Positions 32,686-41,079 of a stretch of 64,000 bases of DNA are shown one piece after another (within the stretch, counting starts at the first letter, position 1; each line of letters starts with the position of its first letter). A program made the position numbers and the translations under genes. The notes under the pieces are model-generated. The model was not told the DNA's origin. It ran no database searches and saw only the letters and a list, made by a program, of their open reading frames with translations. Source of the DNA: JAOEGB01 sp041262585 (GTDB lineage Bacteria; Actinomycetota; Actinomycetes; Streptosporangiales; Streptosporangiaceae); assembly GCF_041262585.1 (NCBI RefSeq), contig NZ_JBGCBZ010000020.1, positions 1 to 64,000 of the forward strand, read 5' to 3'.

Positions 32686-33501
32686 TTGTCCACTACCGGG
32701 GGTCCGGCAGTAGAGGTCGGCAGGCGGCCGGTCTCCCGCTCCGAGACGTCACGGGCCAACCGCAGCTGGTGGGACGGCGCGGCCGACGAGTACCAGGCCG
32801 AGCACGGCCAGTTCCTGCGTGACGACGGCTTCGTCTGGTGCCCGGAGGGCCTGGACGAGGCCGACGCCCGTCTGCTGGGCGAGGTGAGGGGCAGGCGCGT
32901 CCTGGAGGTCGGCTGCGGGGCCGGGCAGTGCGGCCGGTGGCTGACCGGCCAGGGTGCGATCGTCGTGGCCTTCGACCTGTCGTACCGCCAGCTCCAGCAC
33001 TCCCGCCGCATCGATCTCTCCAGTGAGCGTCACCTGCCCGTGGTGCAGGCCGACGCCGAGGTCCTGCCGTTCCAGGACGCCTCGTTCGACCTGGCGTGCT
33101 CCGCGTTCGGAGCGCTGCCGTTCGTCGCGGACGCCGGGGCGGTGCTGGCCGAGGTCCGGCGGGTGCTCCGGCCGGGCGGGCGGTTCGTCTTCTCGGTCAG
33201 CCATCCGATCCGGTGGGCGTTCCCCGACGACCCCGGGCCGCGCGGGCTTACCGCCGACCGTTCCTACTTCGACCGGTCGCCGTACGTCGAGCACTCCGGC
33301 GGCGTGCCGTCCTATGTGGAGCACCACCGGACGATGTCCGACTGGGTCGGGGCGATCGTCTCCTCGGGGCTGCTCCTGGACGGGCTGATGGAGCCCGAGT
33401 GGCCCGAGGGTCACAACGGTGTCTGGGGTGGCTGGAGCCCGCTGCGCGGCCGCCTGATCCCCGGCACCGCGATATTCCAGTGCCGGCGGCCGGCTGCTTA
33501 G
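32686..33501 (+). CDS. class I SAM-dependent methyltransferase
   Basis: 271 residues if TTG 32686 is the start, 4 bp after the DUF4191 stop. A Rossmann-like methyltransferase fold is clear: motif I RVLEVGCGAGQCGRWL, the acidic residue in VVAFDLSYRQL, VVQADAEVLPF, and post-III LRPGGRFVFSVSHP. This type (UbiE/Methyltransf_11) modifies small molecules; the substrate is unknown. It is co-oriented with lipA-DUF4191. The TAG stop lies inside a 12-bp direct repeat that also contains the stop of the convergent RDD gene. Confidence 0.9.
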   Translation: MSTTGGPAVEVGRRPVSRSETSRANRSWWDGAADEYQAEHGQFLRDDGFVWCPEGLDEADARLLGEVRGRRVLEVGCGAGQCGRWLTGQGAIVVAFDLSYRQLQHSRRIDLSSERHLPVVQADAEVLPFQDASFDLACSAFGALPFVADAGAVLAEVRRVLRPGGRFVFSVSHPIRWAFPDDPGPRGLTADRSYFDRSPYVEHSGGVPSYVEHHRTMSDWVGAIVSSGLLLDGLMEPEWPEGHNGVWGGWSPLRGRLIPGTAIFQCRRPAA

Positions 33502-33523
33502 CCGTTGGCAGGCTTAGCCGTTG
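33496..33523. repeat. direct repeat carrying stop codons of two convergent genes
   Basis: GCTTAGCCGTTG occurs at 33496-33507 and 33512-33523. The first copy supplies TAG to the plus-strand methyltransferase and the second supplies TAA to the minus-strand RDD gene. Confidence 0.9.
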
Positions 33524-33975
33524 ACGACGACGGTGCCGGACGCCCGGTCGTGCAGGCCGCGGCGGTCCCGGTCCCAGATCAGGGCCGGTACGGCGAGGCA
33601 CAGCAGGAGCGTGCGGATCAGCACGGAGACGAGCGCCGGACGACCGCCGTCGAGCGTGGCCACGCGGATCCCGAACAGCCGCATGCCGAGCGTCATCCCG
33701 AGCATGCCGACCAGCAGGACGTACTCCAGGGCGAAGACGGCGAGGCCGACCCAGCCCTGGTCCCGCCCTCGGGCGTGCAGCAGGCCACCGGCGATCGCCC
33801 AGGTGCACACCAGCCAGTCGACCAGGACTGCGCCGAGCCTGCGGCCGAACCCGGCGACGGCGCCGCGGCCCTCCTCCGGCAGTCCCAGCCGCTCACCCGG
33901 ATAGCCGAGGTCGGCCCCGGCGGCCCGGGAGCCTCCGATCCAGGTCTGCGTCCATCGCGGCTGCCGGTCACTCAT
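33514..33975 (-). CDS. RDD family membrane protein
   Basis: 153 residues. The RDD domain spans about 40-150: GFGRRLGAVLVDWLVCTWAI, then a helix pair and TLGMRLFGIRVATLDGG, ending LIWDRDRRGLHDRASGT. The family is a small membrane module of unknown biochemical role, sometimes linked to transport. The position next to glnA corresponds to the RDD gene near Rv2219A in M. tuberculosis. Confidence 0.9.
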   Translation of the reverse strand: MSDRQPRWTQTWIGGSRAAGADLGYPGERLGLPEEGRGAVAGFGRRLGAVLVDWLVCTWAIAGGLLHARGRDQGWVGLAVFALEYVLLVGMLGMTLGMRLFGIRVATLDGGRPALVSVLIRTLLLCLAVPALIWDRDRRGLHDRASGTVVVNG

Positions 33976-34095
33976 AGTCCATCAGCGTATCGGGGCCAGT
34001 CACCGGTCTTCCGCTCGGAGGCCAAGCCGTACATCATTTAGCACGGCTCTCCCCTTTTCCTGATTTCACGTTTATTCAGTCGTTTGGAGTGATCG

Positions 34096-35130
34096 GTGCG
34101 GCCTGCGGACCCTGACGATATCGACGGACGCTTCGAGGCACTGGTCGCCCAGTTCGACGAGGACGAGATCAGGCGGCTCGGCGTCGAGGCGGCGCGCCTC
34201 AAGAGGAGGGGTGGAGCGCGGGACAAGGCGCCCATCGTGGTGCTGACCCTGTGCGGGCTGGTCGTGGCCGCGGGGCTGCTGATCAGCATGCGTCCCGACG
34301 TGCTGGACGGGTTCGTCGACACCGGCGAGCCCGTGGCGAAACACAGAATGGCTCCCGCGTTCGCCCGTCCGGGCCCGGCCCTGACGCCCGCCGGGGAAGC
34401 CGACCCCCCCGTGGTCCAGCCCACGGTTCAGCCCGCTTGGGATCCCTTCGCCGGGTCGAAGGCGGCGCAGTACGCCGATGGGGAGAAGGGCCTGGTCATG
34501 CCCGCGGCCAAGGCGCTGGGCGGGCTGACCGGGAAGCAGGCCGAGGCCGCGCTGAAGCGCGTGCGGAAGATGCTCGCCGCGGCCTATCTCGACCTGGACA
34601 CCGTGCGCGGCAAGAAGCCGGCGGCCTTCATCAAGCTCCTGGAGCCTGAGCAGCGCAAATGGTTCCTCCAGCACTTCGGCAAGGGAGAGAACGGCGGCAC
34701 GCGCTCATGGGTGTTCAGCCTCCAGCCCGGCGCGGCGGAGCCGGCCAGCGACGTGATCAAGGTCGACGGGGAGACGACGATCTCCCGGCGGCGGGACGGC
34801 GACGGCCGGAAAGGCATCACGATCAAGGTGGACTACCTGTTCGTCTACGCCGTCAACCGTCCCGGAGATCGTGGCACCACTATGCGGGTCGTCTCACATC
34901 GCAAGGTAAAGATCGCCGCCTACCGGCAGAACGGGAAGACGACGGTGTGGGTGGATCACATCTGGTCGGGCAATGCCGGCGGCGGTTGCGGGTTCGATGA
35001 CGGATTCGTTCATCCCGACTTTCCGGAGCAGCCGTCGAAGGTCAAGCCATCCGGGCCGCCCGTCGATCCGTACGACCGGAGGCACGACGACCTCGACCAT
35101 CCCGGGTGCCGGGCCACGACAGGCACCTGA
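34096..35130 (+). CDS. membrane-anchored hypothetical protein
   Basis: 344 residues from GTG. A charged cytoplasmic N-terminus (EALVAQFDEDEIRRLGVEA) precedes one transmembrane helix near 51-66 and a 40-residue Pro/Ala linker. An extracytoplasmic domain of about 220 residues includes a helix with LGGLTGKQAEAALKRVRKML and a later strand-rich part ending in a Pro/Asp/His tail. No family was recognised with confidence. It is probably a secreted or anchored domain with type II topology. It lies upstream of glnA, on the same strand but outside its promoter region. Confidence 0.75.
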   Translation: MRPADPDDIDGRFEALVAQFDEDEIRRLGVEAARLKRRGGARDKAPIVVLTLCGLVVAAGLLISMRPDVLDGFVDTGEPVAKHRMAPAFARPGPALTPAGEADPPVVQPTVQPAWDPFAGSKAAQYADGEKGLVMPAAKALGGLTGKQAEAALKRVRKMLAAAYLDLDTVRGKKPAAFIKLLEPEQRKWFLQHFGKGENGGTRSWVFSLQPGAAEPASDVIKVDGETTISRRRDGDGRKGITIKVDYLFVYAVNRPGDRGTTMRVVSHRKVKIAAYRQNGKTTVWVDHIWSGNAGGGCGFDDGFVHPDFPEQPSKVKPSGPPVDPYDRRHDDLDHPGCRATTGT

Positions 35131-35233
35131 CCTGGGCGAACGCCGTACAGATCGCGGGACAAGAGTCAGTCAACGAGCGCCCGTGACACCCGTTTCACAG
35201 CAACGCCGGGGTTAGTGTGAGAAGGCACTCCCC

Positions 35234-35271
35234 TTAACACGCGCGAAACAAACGAGACATGGGGTCGAAAC
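35234..35271 (+). promoter_or_regulatory. GlnR box upstream of glnA
   Basis: TTAAC-N6-GAAAC-N6-GACAT-N6-GAAAC fits the actinobacterial GlnR consensus gTnAC-n6-GaAAC-n6-GTnAC-n6-GaAAC with exact 5-6-5-6-5-6-5 spacing. It lies about 50 bp before the glnA start. GlnR control of glnA is established in Streptomyces and mycobacteria; binding here is inferred. Confidence 0.8.
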
Positions 35272-35322
35272 GGCATAGGCCTATGTTCGGGTCTGCTAGC
35301 CATGCCCCTGGGAGGTTCGAGA

Positions 35323-36747
35323 GTGTTTAACTCTGCCGACGACGTCCTCAAGTTCATCCGGGACGAGGGTGTGCAGTTCGTTGACGTCAGGTTCACGGAC
35401 CTGCCGGGGACGACGCACCACTTCACTTTCCCCGCTGAGAACTTCGGTCCGAGCGTCTTCACCGACGGGCTCATGTTCGATGGCTCGTCGATCCGCGGTT
35501 TCCAGGCCATCCACGAGTCGGACATGCTCCTGCTGCCCGACCCCTCGACGGCCGTCGTGGACCCGTTCCGCCAGCACAAGACGCTGAACATCAACTTCTT
35601 CGTGCACGACCCCCTGACGGGCGAGGCCTACAGCCGCGACCCGCGCAACGTCGCCCGCAAGGCCGAGGAGTACCTCAAGGGAACCGGCATCGCGGACACC
35701 GTGTACTTCGGCCCCGAGGCCGAGTTCTACATCTTCGACGACGTGCGCTTCGAGACCCGGCAGAACGCGGGCTACTACTACATCGACTCGATCGAGGGCG
35801 CCTGGAACACCGGCAAGGCCTCCGAGGGCGGCAACCTGGGCTACAAGCCCCGGTACAAGGGCGGCTACTTCCCGGTCCCGCCGATGGACCACTTCACCGA
35901 TCTGCGCTCGCAGATGGTCCGCAACCTGATCGACGCCGGCATCGAGACCGAGATGCAGCACCACGAGGTGGGCACCGCCGGCCAGGCCGAGATCGACTTC
36001 AGGTTCGGCACGCTGCTCAAGACCGCCGACAACCTGATGCTGTACAAGTACATCATCAAGAGCACGGCCATCGAGTACGGCCACACCGTGACCTTCATGC
36101 CGAAGCCGATCTTCGGTGACAACGGCTCGGGCATGCACTGCCACCAGTCGCTCTGGAAGGACGGCGAGCCGCTCTTCTACGACGAGGTCGGCTACGCGGG
36201 CCTGTCCGACACGGCGCGCTACTACATCGGCGGCCTGCTCAAGCACGCCCCGTCGCTGCTCGCCTTCACGAACCCGACGGTGAACTCCTACCACCGTCTC
36301 GTGCCGGGCTACGAGGCTCCGGTCAACCTGGTGTACTCGCAGCGCAACCGCTCGGCCTGCGTCCGCATCCCGATCACCGGCTCGAACCCGAAGGCCAAGC
36401 GCATCGAGTTCCGTGTGCCGGACCCGTCGTGCAACCCGTACTTCGCCTTCGCCGCGCAGCTCATGGCCGGTCTGGACGGCATCCGCAACAAGATCGAGCC
36501 ACCGGAGCCCGTCGACAAGGACCTCTACGAGCTTCCGCCGGAGGAGGCCCGCCAGGTCCCGCAGGTGCCGGGTTCGCTGCCCGAGGTCCTCGACGCCCTT
36601 GAGGCCGACCACGAGTACCTGCTCGAAGGCGGGGTCTTCACTCCCGACCTGATCGAGACCTGGATCGCCTACAAGCGCGAGAACGAGATCGACCCGATCC
36701 GTCTCCGCCCGCACCCGCACGAGTTCGAGCTCTACTACGACGTGTGA
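35323..36747 (+). CDS. glnA: type I glutamine synthetase
   Basis: 474 residues from GTG 35323, chosen for GGGAGG seven bases upstream and for the family start VFNSADDVLKFIRDEGV; an in-frame ATG lies 21 bp earlier. It assimilates ammonium onto glutamate with ATP. Signatures: FDGSSIRGFQ, the catalytic MPKPIFGDNGSGMHCHQS, NRSACVRIP, and the adenylylation region LYELPPEEA with its Tyr. It is thus a GlnE-controlled GSI-beta enzyme, and glnE lies 6.7 kb downstream. A GlnR box precedes it. In M. tuberculosis glnA1 and glnE are adjacent; here accessory DNA separates them. Confidence 0.98.
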   Translation: MFNSADDVLKFIRDEGVQFVDVRFTDLPGTTHHFTFPAENFGPSVFTDGLMFDGSSIRGFQAIHESDMLLLPDPSTAVVDPFRQHKTLNINFFVHDPLTGEAYSRDPRNVARKAEEYLKGTGIADTVYFGPEAEFYIFDDVRFETRQNAGYYYIDSIEGAWNTGKASEGGNLGYKPRYKGGYFPVPPMDHFTDLRSQMVRNLIDAGIETEMQHHEVGTAGQAEIDFRFGTLLKTADNLMLYKYIIKSTAIEYGHTVTFMPKPIFGDNGSGMHCHQSLWKDGEPLFYDEVGYAGLSDTARYYIGGLLKHAPSLLAFTNPTVNSYHRLVPGYEAPVNLVYSQRNRSACVRIPITGSNPKAKRIEFRVPDPSCNPYFAFAAQLMAGLDGIRNKIEPPEPVDKDLYELPPEEARQVPQVPGSLPEVLDALEADHEYLLEGGVFTPDLIETWIAYKRENEIDPIRLRPHPHEFELYYDV

Positions 36748-36754
36748 TCGGTAC

Positions 36755-36930
36755 CGCGCGCTGACGATCAGGAGCGACGCGAGGTAGTGCCGCAAGTCGT
36801 GGAAACGGAAGCCCGTGGAAAGGTCCCGCACCTTGCCACGGGCTTGCCGCATTGCGCGTACGAACTTCCGCGGGCCGACTCGGGCGTCATCGTCGTCCGT
36901 GAGCAGCGTCTCGCCGTCATGCAGGGCCAC
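36755..36930 (-). pseudogene. C-terminal fragment of a tyrosine recombinase (integrase)
   Basis: On the minus strand a frame beginning near 36930 includes RKFVRAMRQARGKV and then FRFHDLRHYLASLLI, the HxLRH box of phage-type integrases. Similarity ends abruptly near 36755, before the last His and the catalytic Tyr, and no upstream catalytic Arg region remains. This is a small integrase relic directly behind glnA and marks the edge of the accessory block. No tRNA or paired attachment site was recognised nearby. Confidence 0.65.
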
Positions 36931-37105
36931 ACCTGATCAGTCGTCGCGACGTTCGGCGGCCGGTTCCCCTACCCCCGGCGACGTCCTGCGCGATCACGAG
37001 ATCGAGGACGCCCTTTACCTTCGGAATACGCCACCGGGACCAGTGGCAGACTCCTCGCTGCGTATGTTGAGGAGTCAGAAAGGTTCGATCGACCGAAGGC
37101 ATCCC

Positions 37106-37651
37106 ATGACCACTTACTGGGACCTCAAGCACCGACTGGGCGACACGATCAACGCTCACGACTTACCGGGAATCCTCTCCTGCTACAGCACGGACGCTGT
37201 GTACGTGACACCGTCAGGCGTGGCAGAAGGACACGATCAGATCGCGTGGATGTATGAGCAATTCTTCAGGGGGTTTCCCGACTTCCACGCCACGGCCTGG
37301 TTCGAGCTCTCCGAATGCGATAACCCGGCCATCACGGAATGGACCTATACCGGCACCCATACGGGACCCTTCCTCCTGCCGAATGGGCGGGAAATAGTCG
37401 GAACGGGTCACCGCGTCGCTCTCCGCGCCACATGTGCCACCCACGTCCAGCATGGCAAGATCACCTCACACCGTGAATACTTCGATCAGCTAGAGCTGTA
37501 CAGCCAGCTCGGCTTCGGCTTGACGGAGCTTGAGCCGAGGTTGACGGCTGACACAGTGGACGGGGACCTGACAGCAAGGTCCCCGCAATCACAGGTCCGT
37601 TCTGATTCCGTCCGAGTCCCAAAGGCTGGAGAGTTTTTTGGGAGACGTTAA
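37106..37651 (+). CDS. SnoaL-like / NTF2-like protein
   Basis: 181 residues from ATG 37106 (CGAAGG upstream). The first 125 residues have the NTF2-like cone pattern of SnoaL-type proteins: NAHDLPGILSCYSTDAVYVTP, FFRGFPDFHATAW and HGKITSHREYFDQ. Members act as ester or polyketide cyclases or as small hydrolases; nothing nearby points to a substrate. The C-terminal 40 residues are not conserved and look like run-on sequence (SPQSQVRSDSVRVPK), so the original stop may have been lost. It lies in the accessory block after the integrase relic. Confidence 0.7.
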   Translation: MTTYWDLKHRLGDTINAHDLPGILSCYSTDAVYVTPSGVAEGHDQIAWMYEQFFRGFPDFHATAWFELSECDNPAITEWTYTGTHTGPFLLPNGREIVGTGHRVALRATCATHVQHGKITSHREYFDQLELYSQLGFGLTELEPRLTADTVDGDLTARSPQSQVRSDSVRVPKAGEFFGRR

Positions 37652-37810
37652 GAGCCGTATTCGCCCGATCGGAGCCGACGACGTGTGATGAGACAGGTTG
37701 CCCCGGCCTGGGCACATGGTTACTCGCCATCCGCCCGGGCCGTGTCTGGGCCGTTGCCGCCGCCGCGGGGGCGCGGCCGGCGGCCATGCGCATCTCGTCC
37801 TCCGCGAGCC

Positions 37811-38008
37811 TCAGCCATCGAACGTGACCCTGGCGTACTCGTAGGCGATGCGGCCGTTCTCGTCCCCATAATGGTGCCGACCGACGATGGCATGGCCATC
37901 GGGAGTGACGTAGCGCGCACTGCTCGCCCCGTACACAAACCTTGTACGGGGCTCCGTTACCTCGGCCCGCTGGTTGTTGCGACCAATGCCACAATCAGGG
38001 CATGCCAG
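37811..38008 (-). CDS. possible small CxxC protein (or remnant)
   Basis: A minus-strand frame of up to 65 codons ends at the TGA 37811-37813. It reads LACPDCGIGRNNQ, then ARYVTPDGHAIVGRHHYG and a final strand-rich IAYEYARVTFDG, a composition far more protein-like than a chance GC-rich frame. The CPDC pair suggests half of a zinc ribbon. There is no ATG; CTG 38008 or an internal GTG (37938 region) would have to start it, and the 5' end overlaps the divergent 83-residue gene. It may be a real small protein with an unusual start or a decayed gene. Confidence 0.35.
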   Translation of the reverse strand: MACPDCGIGRNNQRAEVTEPRTRFVYGASSARYVTPDGHAIVGRHHYGDENGRIAYEYARVTFDG

Positions 38009-38253
38009 CTTTCAAGCGACTCACCGTCGAGGAAGCCCGGACGCTCAGCCGTGACCAGCTCCTACCGCGCATCGAAGCCGAACAGCAGTACTGGTACCAC
38101 CGCATACAACGGGGGCAGATCCGCGTCGGTGACGACGAGGCGTACAAGGCTTTCGCCCGCATCATGAACGCCGCCATCGACCCCGCGCTCAAGCACGAGC
38201 CCCGCGACCCGGACTTCTGGACGAAACCGCTCGGCGAGCTCGGCGACCTCTGA
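38002..38253 (+). CDS. small hypothetical protein
   Basis: 83 residues from ATG 38002. It begins MPAFKRLTVEEARTLSRDQL, continues with helical RIEAEQQYWYHRIQRGQ, and ends DPDFWTKPLGELGDL. The composition is soluble and coding-like but no domain was recognised. It has only a weak ribosome-binding site (CAGGG). It lies in the accessory block between the SnoaL-like gene and the truncated sigma factor, convergent with the latter. Confidence 0.55.
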   Translation: MPAFKRLTVEEARTLSRDQLLPRIEAEQQYWYHRIQRGQIRVGDDEAYKAFARIMNAAIDPALKHEPRDPDFWTKPLGELGDL

Positions 38254-38374
38254 GCCCCGCCCCGAGCCCGGCTCGTACGGGCCTTGCCCCTCCGGCCTCA
38301 TGCGCCGGGGTTGAGCACCTCGTAGCGGAGGAGGACGTTGTCCGAGCCGTCCCGGCGGCGGGTGCCGGAGCGGG

Positions 38375-38820
38375 GCGGCCAGATCGTCGGGCAGATCATC
38401 GGGCCACGGCTCGACCCAGACGGGACCGGTCACCGGCTTCCCGAGATCCCGGGTGTCGGAGCGGGCCGGGCCGTACTCAGGCGACAGCATCCTCCGGGGC
38501 CGCCGCGAGGACAGCCGCAGGCAGGCGTTGGTCGCCACGCGGTAGAGCCACGTCCGCAGCGAGCTGCGGCCCTCGAACGCGGACAGGCCGCGCCATGCCG
38601 CCAGCAGCGACTCCTGTACGGCGTCCTCGGCGTCCTGGACCGAGCCCAGCATCCGGTAGCAGTGGGCGTACAGCTCCCCGCGATGCCGCTCCACCAGCGA
38701 CTCGAACGCCGCCTCGCCGCCTCCCCGGGCGTCGTCCGGCAACCGCGCCCCGTCCGGCGACCCGTCCAAGCCCGGCACTCCTCCAGCCTCGACCATGCGC
38801 CCTATCTTCCCGTCCGCCAC
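38375..38820 (-). pseudogene. truncated sigma-70 family (ECF-like) sigma factor
   Basis: The frame from GTG 38820 (or ATG 38796) has a clear region 2: AAFESLVERHRGELYAHCYRMLGSV, DAEDAVQESLLAAWRGL and WLYRVATNACLRL, then the EPWPDDLPDD linker typical of large ECF proteins with a SnoaL-type tail. After about residue 148 the similarity ends; region 4 and the C-terminal domain are missing. The rest of the frame is the back of other sequence. In a neighbouring frame, RDGSDNVLLRYEVLNPGA before a TGA at 38298 looks like the tail of another lost gene. It cannot act as a complete sigma factor. Confidence 0.7.
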
Positions 38821-38851
38821 CGGATTGGTGATCGGATATGCGACGTCCCGG

Positions 38852-38875
38852 CTCCATCGACTCGAGTCGATGGAG
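38852..38875. repeat. 24-bp perfect palindrome
   Basis: CTCCATCGACTC followed by its exact reverse complement, with no loop. It lies between the truncated sigma gene and a 20-codon open frame (38878-38940, minus) that resembles the first codons of a regulator. It could be an operator or an extrudable cruciform. Confidence 0.85.
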
Positions 38876-38956
38876 GGTTATCGTCCACTCTCCGGACGAG
38901 GCCCGCCGGTGTCCGCCGTGGCGGGGTCGGGGTCGGTCATGCCCCCACTGTACATA

Positions 38957-39053
38957 TTTCGAATTTGCAACACTATGACGATCAACACTCCAGCTCGGGG
39001 TATTACTTCGAACTCGAAGCGGGTTAACATCTCTGCATGCTTCAAATTCGAAG
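38957..39053. promoter_or_regulatory. three TTCgAA-type operator-like motifs before the oxidoreductase
   Basis: TTCGAATTTG (38958 region), TTCGAACTCGAAG (39007-39019) and TTCAAATTCGAAG (39041-39053) share the two-fold pattern TTCRAA-Y-TCGAAG in an AT-rich stretch upstream of the oxidoreductase start at 39074. This fits binding sites of a MarR or TetR regulator, but no intact regulator gene is adjacent. Confidence 0.5.
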
Positions 39054-39073
39054 CAGCTGAGTGAGGAGAGATC

Positions 39074-40006
39074 ATGAAGGCAGTGCGTTACCACTCCCAC
39101 GGCGACAGCGGCGTCCTGGTCCACGAGGACGCCGAGCGGCCGGTCGCGGGTGCGTGGCAGGTGGTGGTGAAGGTGACCGCCACGTCGTTCAATCCGGTGG
39201 ACGTCGCGATCCGCGCCGATCTCCTGCGGCAGGTGTTCCCCGTGTCGTTCCCGCATGTGCCGGGCATCGACGTGGCCGGCACCGTCGAGCAGGTCGGCGC
39301 GGAGGTCACCGGCTGGGAGGTCGGGGATGCGGTGGTGGCGTTCCTGCCGATGGACGCCGACGGCGCGGCCGCGCAGTACGTCGCCGTCCCGGCCGGGATC
39401 CTGGCCGCGGCTCCGCGGACGGTCGATCTGGCGGACGCAGCGGCGCTGCCGGCGGTGGGTTTGACGGCCTGGCAGGCGTTGTTCGAGCACGCCGGCCTGG
39501 CCGCCGGGCAGAGCGTCCTGGTCAACGGCGCGGGCGGCGCGGTGGGCGGGTACGCCATCCAACTCGCGGGAGGGGCTGGAGCGCGGGTCACGGCCACGGC
39601 GAGCGGACGCAGCGCCGACCGGGTGCGGGCCTACGGGGCCGGCCGGGTCGTCGATTACACCACCGTCCCGCTGGCGCGGGCGGTGGCCGGGGAGCGGTTC
39701 GACGTCGTGCTCAACCTGGTGACCACCTCGCCCGAGGAGACCGCCGAGCTGGCCGGCCTGGTCGCCGACGGCGGGGTCTTCGTCAGCACCACCACCCCCG
39801 GCCCCGACGACCCCGCCCGCGGGGGTGCAGGCGGTGCGGGTGCTCGCCCGCAGCGACGCCGCCCAGCTCGCCGATCTCGTCGCCCGCGTCGACGCCGGCA
39901 CCTGCGGATCGACGTGGCCGCGCGGCGTCCGCTGGCCGACCTGGCCGCCGTCCACGACGAGGCCGCCGCCGGACGGCTGGCAGGTAAGACCATCCTCATC
40001 CCCTGA
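39074..40006 (+). CDS. zinc-independent MDR oxidoreductase (quinone reductase-like), with two compensating frameshifts
   Basis: About 310 residues. MKAVRYHSHGDSGVL, the GroES-like domain (VPGIDVAGTVEQVG) and the cofactor motif VLVNGAGGAVGGYAIQLA define an NADPH-dependent quinone or enone reductase of the MDR superfamily. Between 39821 and 39902 the reading frame turns Arg/Pro-rich, while the +1 frame reads VQAVRVLARSDAAQLADLV, the expected sequence. The original frame then resumes with LRIDVAARRPLADL. One extra G in G5 and one missing C restore homology, so these are probably sequencing indels or a double mutation. GAGGAG lies before ATG. An esterase follows. Confidence 0.82.
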   Translation: MKAVRYHSHGDSGVLVHEDAERPVAGAWQVVVKVTATSFNPVDVAIRADLLRQVFPVSFPHVPGIDVAGTVEQVGAEVTGWEVGDAVVAFLPMDADGAAAQYVAVPAGILAAAPRTVDLADAAALPAVGLTAWQALFEHAGLAAGQSVLVNGAGGAVGGYAIQLAGGAGARVTATASGRSADRVRAYGAGRVVDYTTVPLARAVAGERFDVVLNLVTTSPEETAELAGLVADGGVFVSTTTPGPDDPARGGAGGAGARPQRRRPARRSRRPRRRRHLRIDVAARRPLADLAAVHDEAAAGRLAGKTILIP

Positions 40007-40123
40007 CCCGAACGTCCCCGGCCGAATCACCGCCGGGCCCGTCCGCAGGCCGCTGTTTCATTACCCGCTCACCTCAGACCCCGGACCGGGCGCCTCGCCC
40101 GGCCCGGCACAAGGAGAAACGTC

Positions 40124-41074
40124 ATGTCCTTCACCCTTGACCCGCAGGTCGCCGAGGCCCTCGCCCCGATCGCTGCCGCGATGGCCGGCAGCACCCCGCC
40201 GCCGGTCGGCGACGTCGCCGCCCGCCGCGCCGCCCTGGAAGGTCTGATCGCCCACACCGACGCCGCCCAGCCCGCCCCCGGCGACGTCACGATCACCGAC
40301 TACAAGATGGTGACCGCCGACGGCGCGTCGATCCTGCTGCGCTGGTACGTCAAGCAGGGCGCCGAGCCGGGCCCGGCCGCTCTCTACCTGCACGGCGGCG
40401 GCATGATCCTCGGCCATGTCGGCCTGTTCGACGGATCGGTGTCCCGCTATGTGTCGGCCAGCGGCACCCCGATCCTGTCGGTGGACTACCGGCGCGCCCC
40501 CGAGCACCCCCACCCGACCCCGGTGGAAGACGCCTACGCCGCCCTGGTCTGGCTGCACGAGCACGCCGCCGGCCTGGGTGTGGACCCCGCCCGGATCGGC
40601 GTGTTCGGCGACAGCGCCGGCGGCGGGCTGGCCGCCGCCGTGGCGATCCTGGCCCGCGACCGGGGCGGCCCGGCCATCGCGCGCCAGATCCTCCTCATGC
40701 CGATGCTGGACGACCGTACCCTCACCCCCGACCCTCACCTCGCGCCGTTCGCCCTGTGGTCGTGGGACGACAACCGCACCGGCTGGCAGGCCCTGCTCGG
40801 CGAGGCCGCCGGCGGCCCCGACACCCCCGCCCACGCCGCTCCCGCCCGCCTCGCCGACCCCACCGGGCTGCCGCCGGCCTACATCGAGGTCGGCCAGCTC
40901 GACATCTTCCGCGACGAGGACCTCACCTACGCCCTGCGCCTGTCCCAGGTCGGCGTCCCGGTCGAGTTCCACCTGCACCCCGGCGTGCCCCACGAGTTCG
41001 AGAGCATCGCCCACGCCTCCGACGTCGCCCGCCGCGTCATCGCCGACCGCGTCCGCGTCCTGGCCTCCCTGTGA
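40124..41074 (+). CDS. alpha/beta hydrolase, HSL-type esterase
   Basis: 316 residues, with AAGGAG before ATG. This is hormone-sensitive-lipase family IV: oxyanion motif YLHGGGMILG, nucleophile GDSAGGGLAAA, acid in GQLDIFRDED, and catalytic His in GVPHEFES. It hydrolyses short-chain esters; the natural substrate is unknown. It is 117 bp behind the oxidoreductase and probably in the same operon. The codon texture (long runs of GCC and CCC) is even more GC-biased than its neighbours, compatible with acquisition. Confidence 0.92.
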   Translation: MSFTLDPQVAEALAPIAAAMAGSTPPPVGDVAARRAALEGLIAHTDAAQPAPGDVTITDYKMVTADGASILLRWYVKQGAEPGPAALYLHGGGMILGHVGLFDGSVSRYVSASGTPILSVDYRRAPEHPHPTPVEDAYAALVWLHEHAAGLGVDPARIGVFGDSAGGGLAAAVAILARDRGGPAIARQILLMPMLDDRTLTPDPHLAPFALWSWDDNRTGWQALLGEAAGGPDTPAHAAPARLADPTGLPPAYIEVGQLDIFRDEDLTYALRLSQVGVPVEFHLHPGVPHEFESIAHASDVARRVIADRVRVLASL

Positions 41075-41079
41075 CCACC

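Noticed and set aside
36748..37105. tRNA gene or attachment site next to the integrase relic
   Set aside because: No cloverleaf or CCA-type end and no matching direct repeat could be recognised.
38062..38374. Continuation of the sigma factor to 38062
   Set aside because: Sequence after the EPWPDD linker has no sigma region 4 features and overlaps the opposite-strand hypothetical gene.
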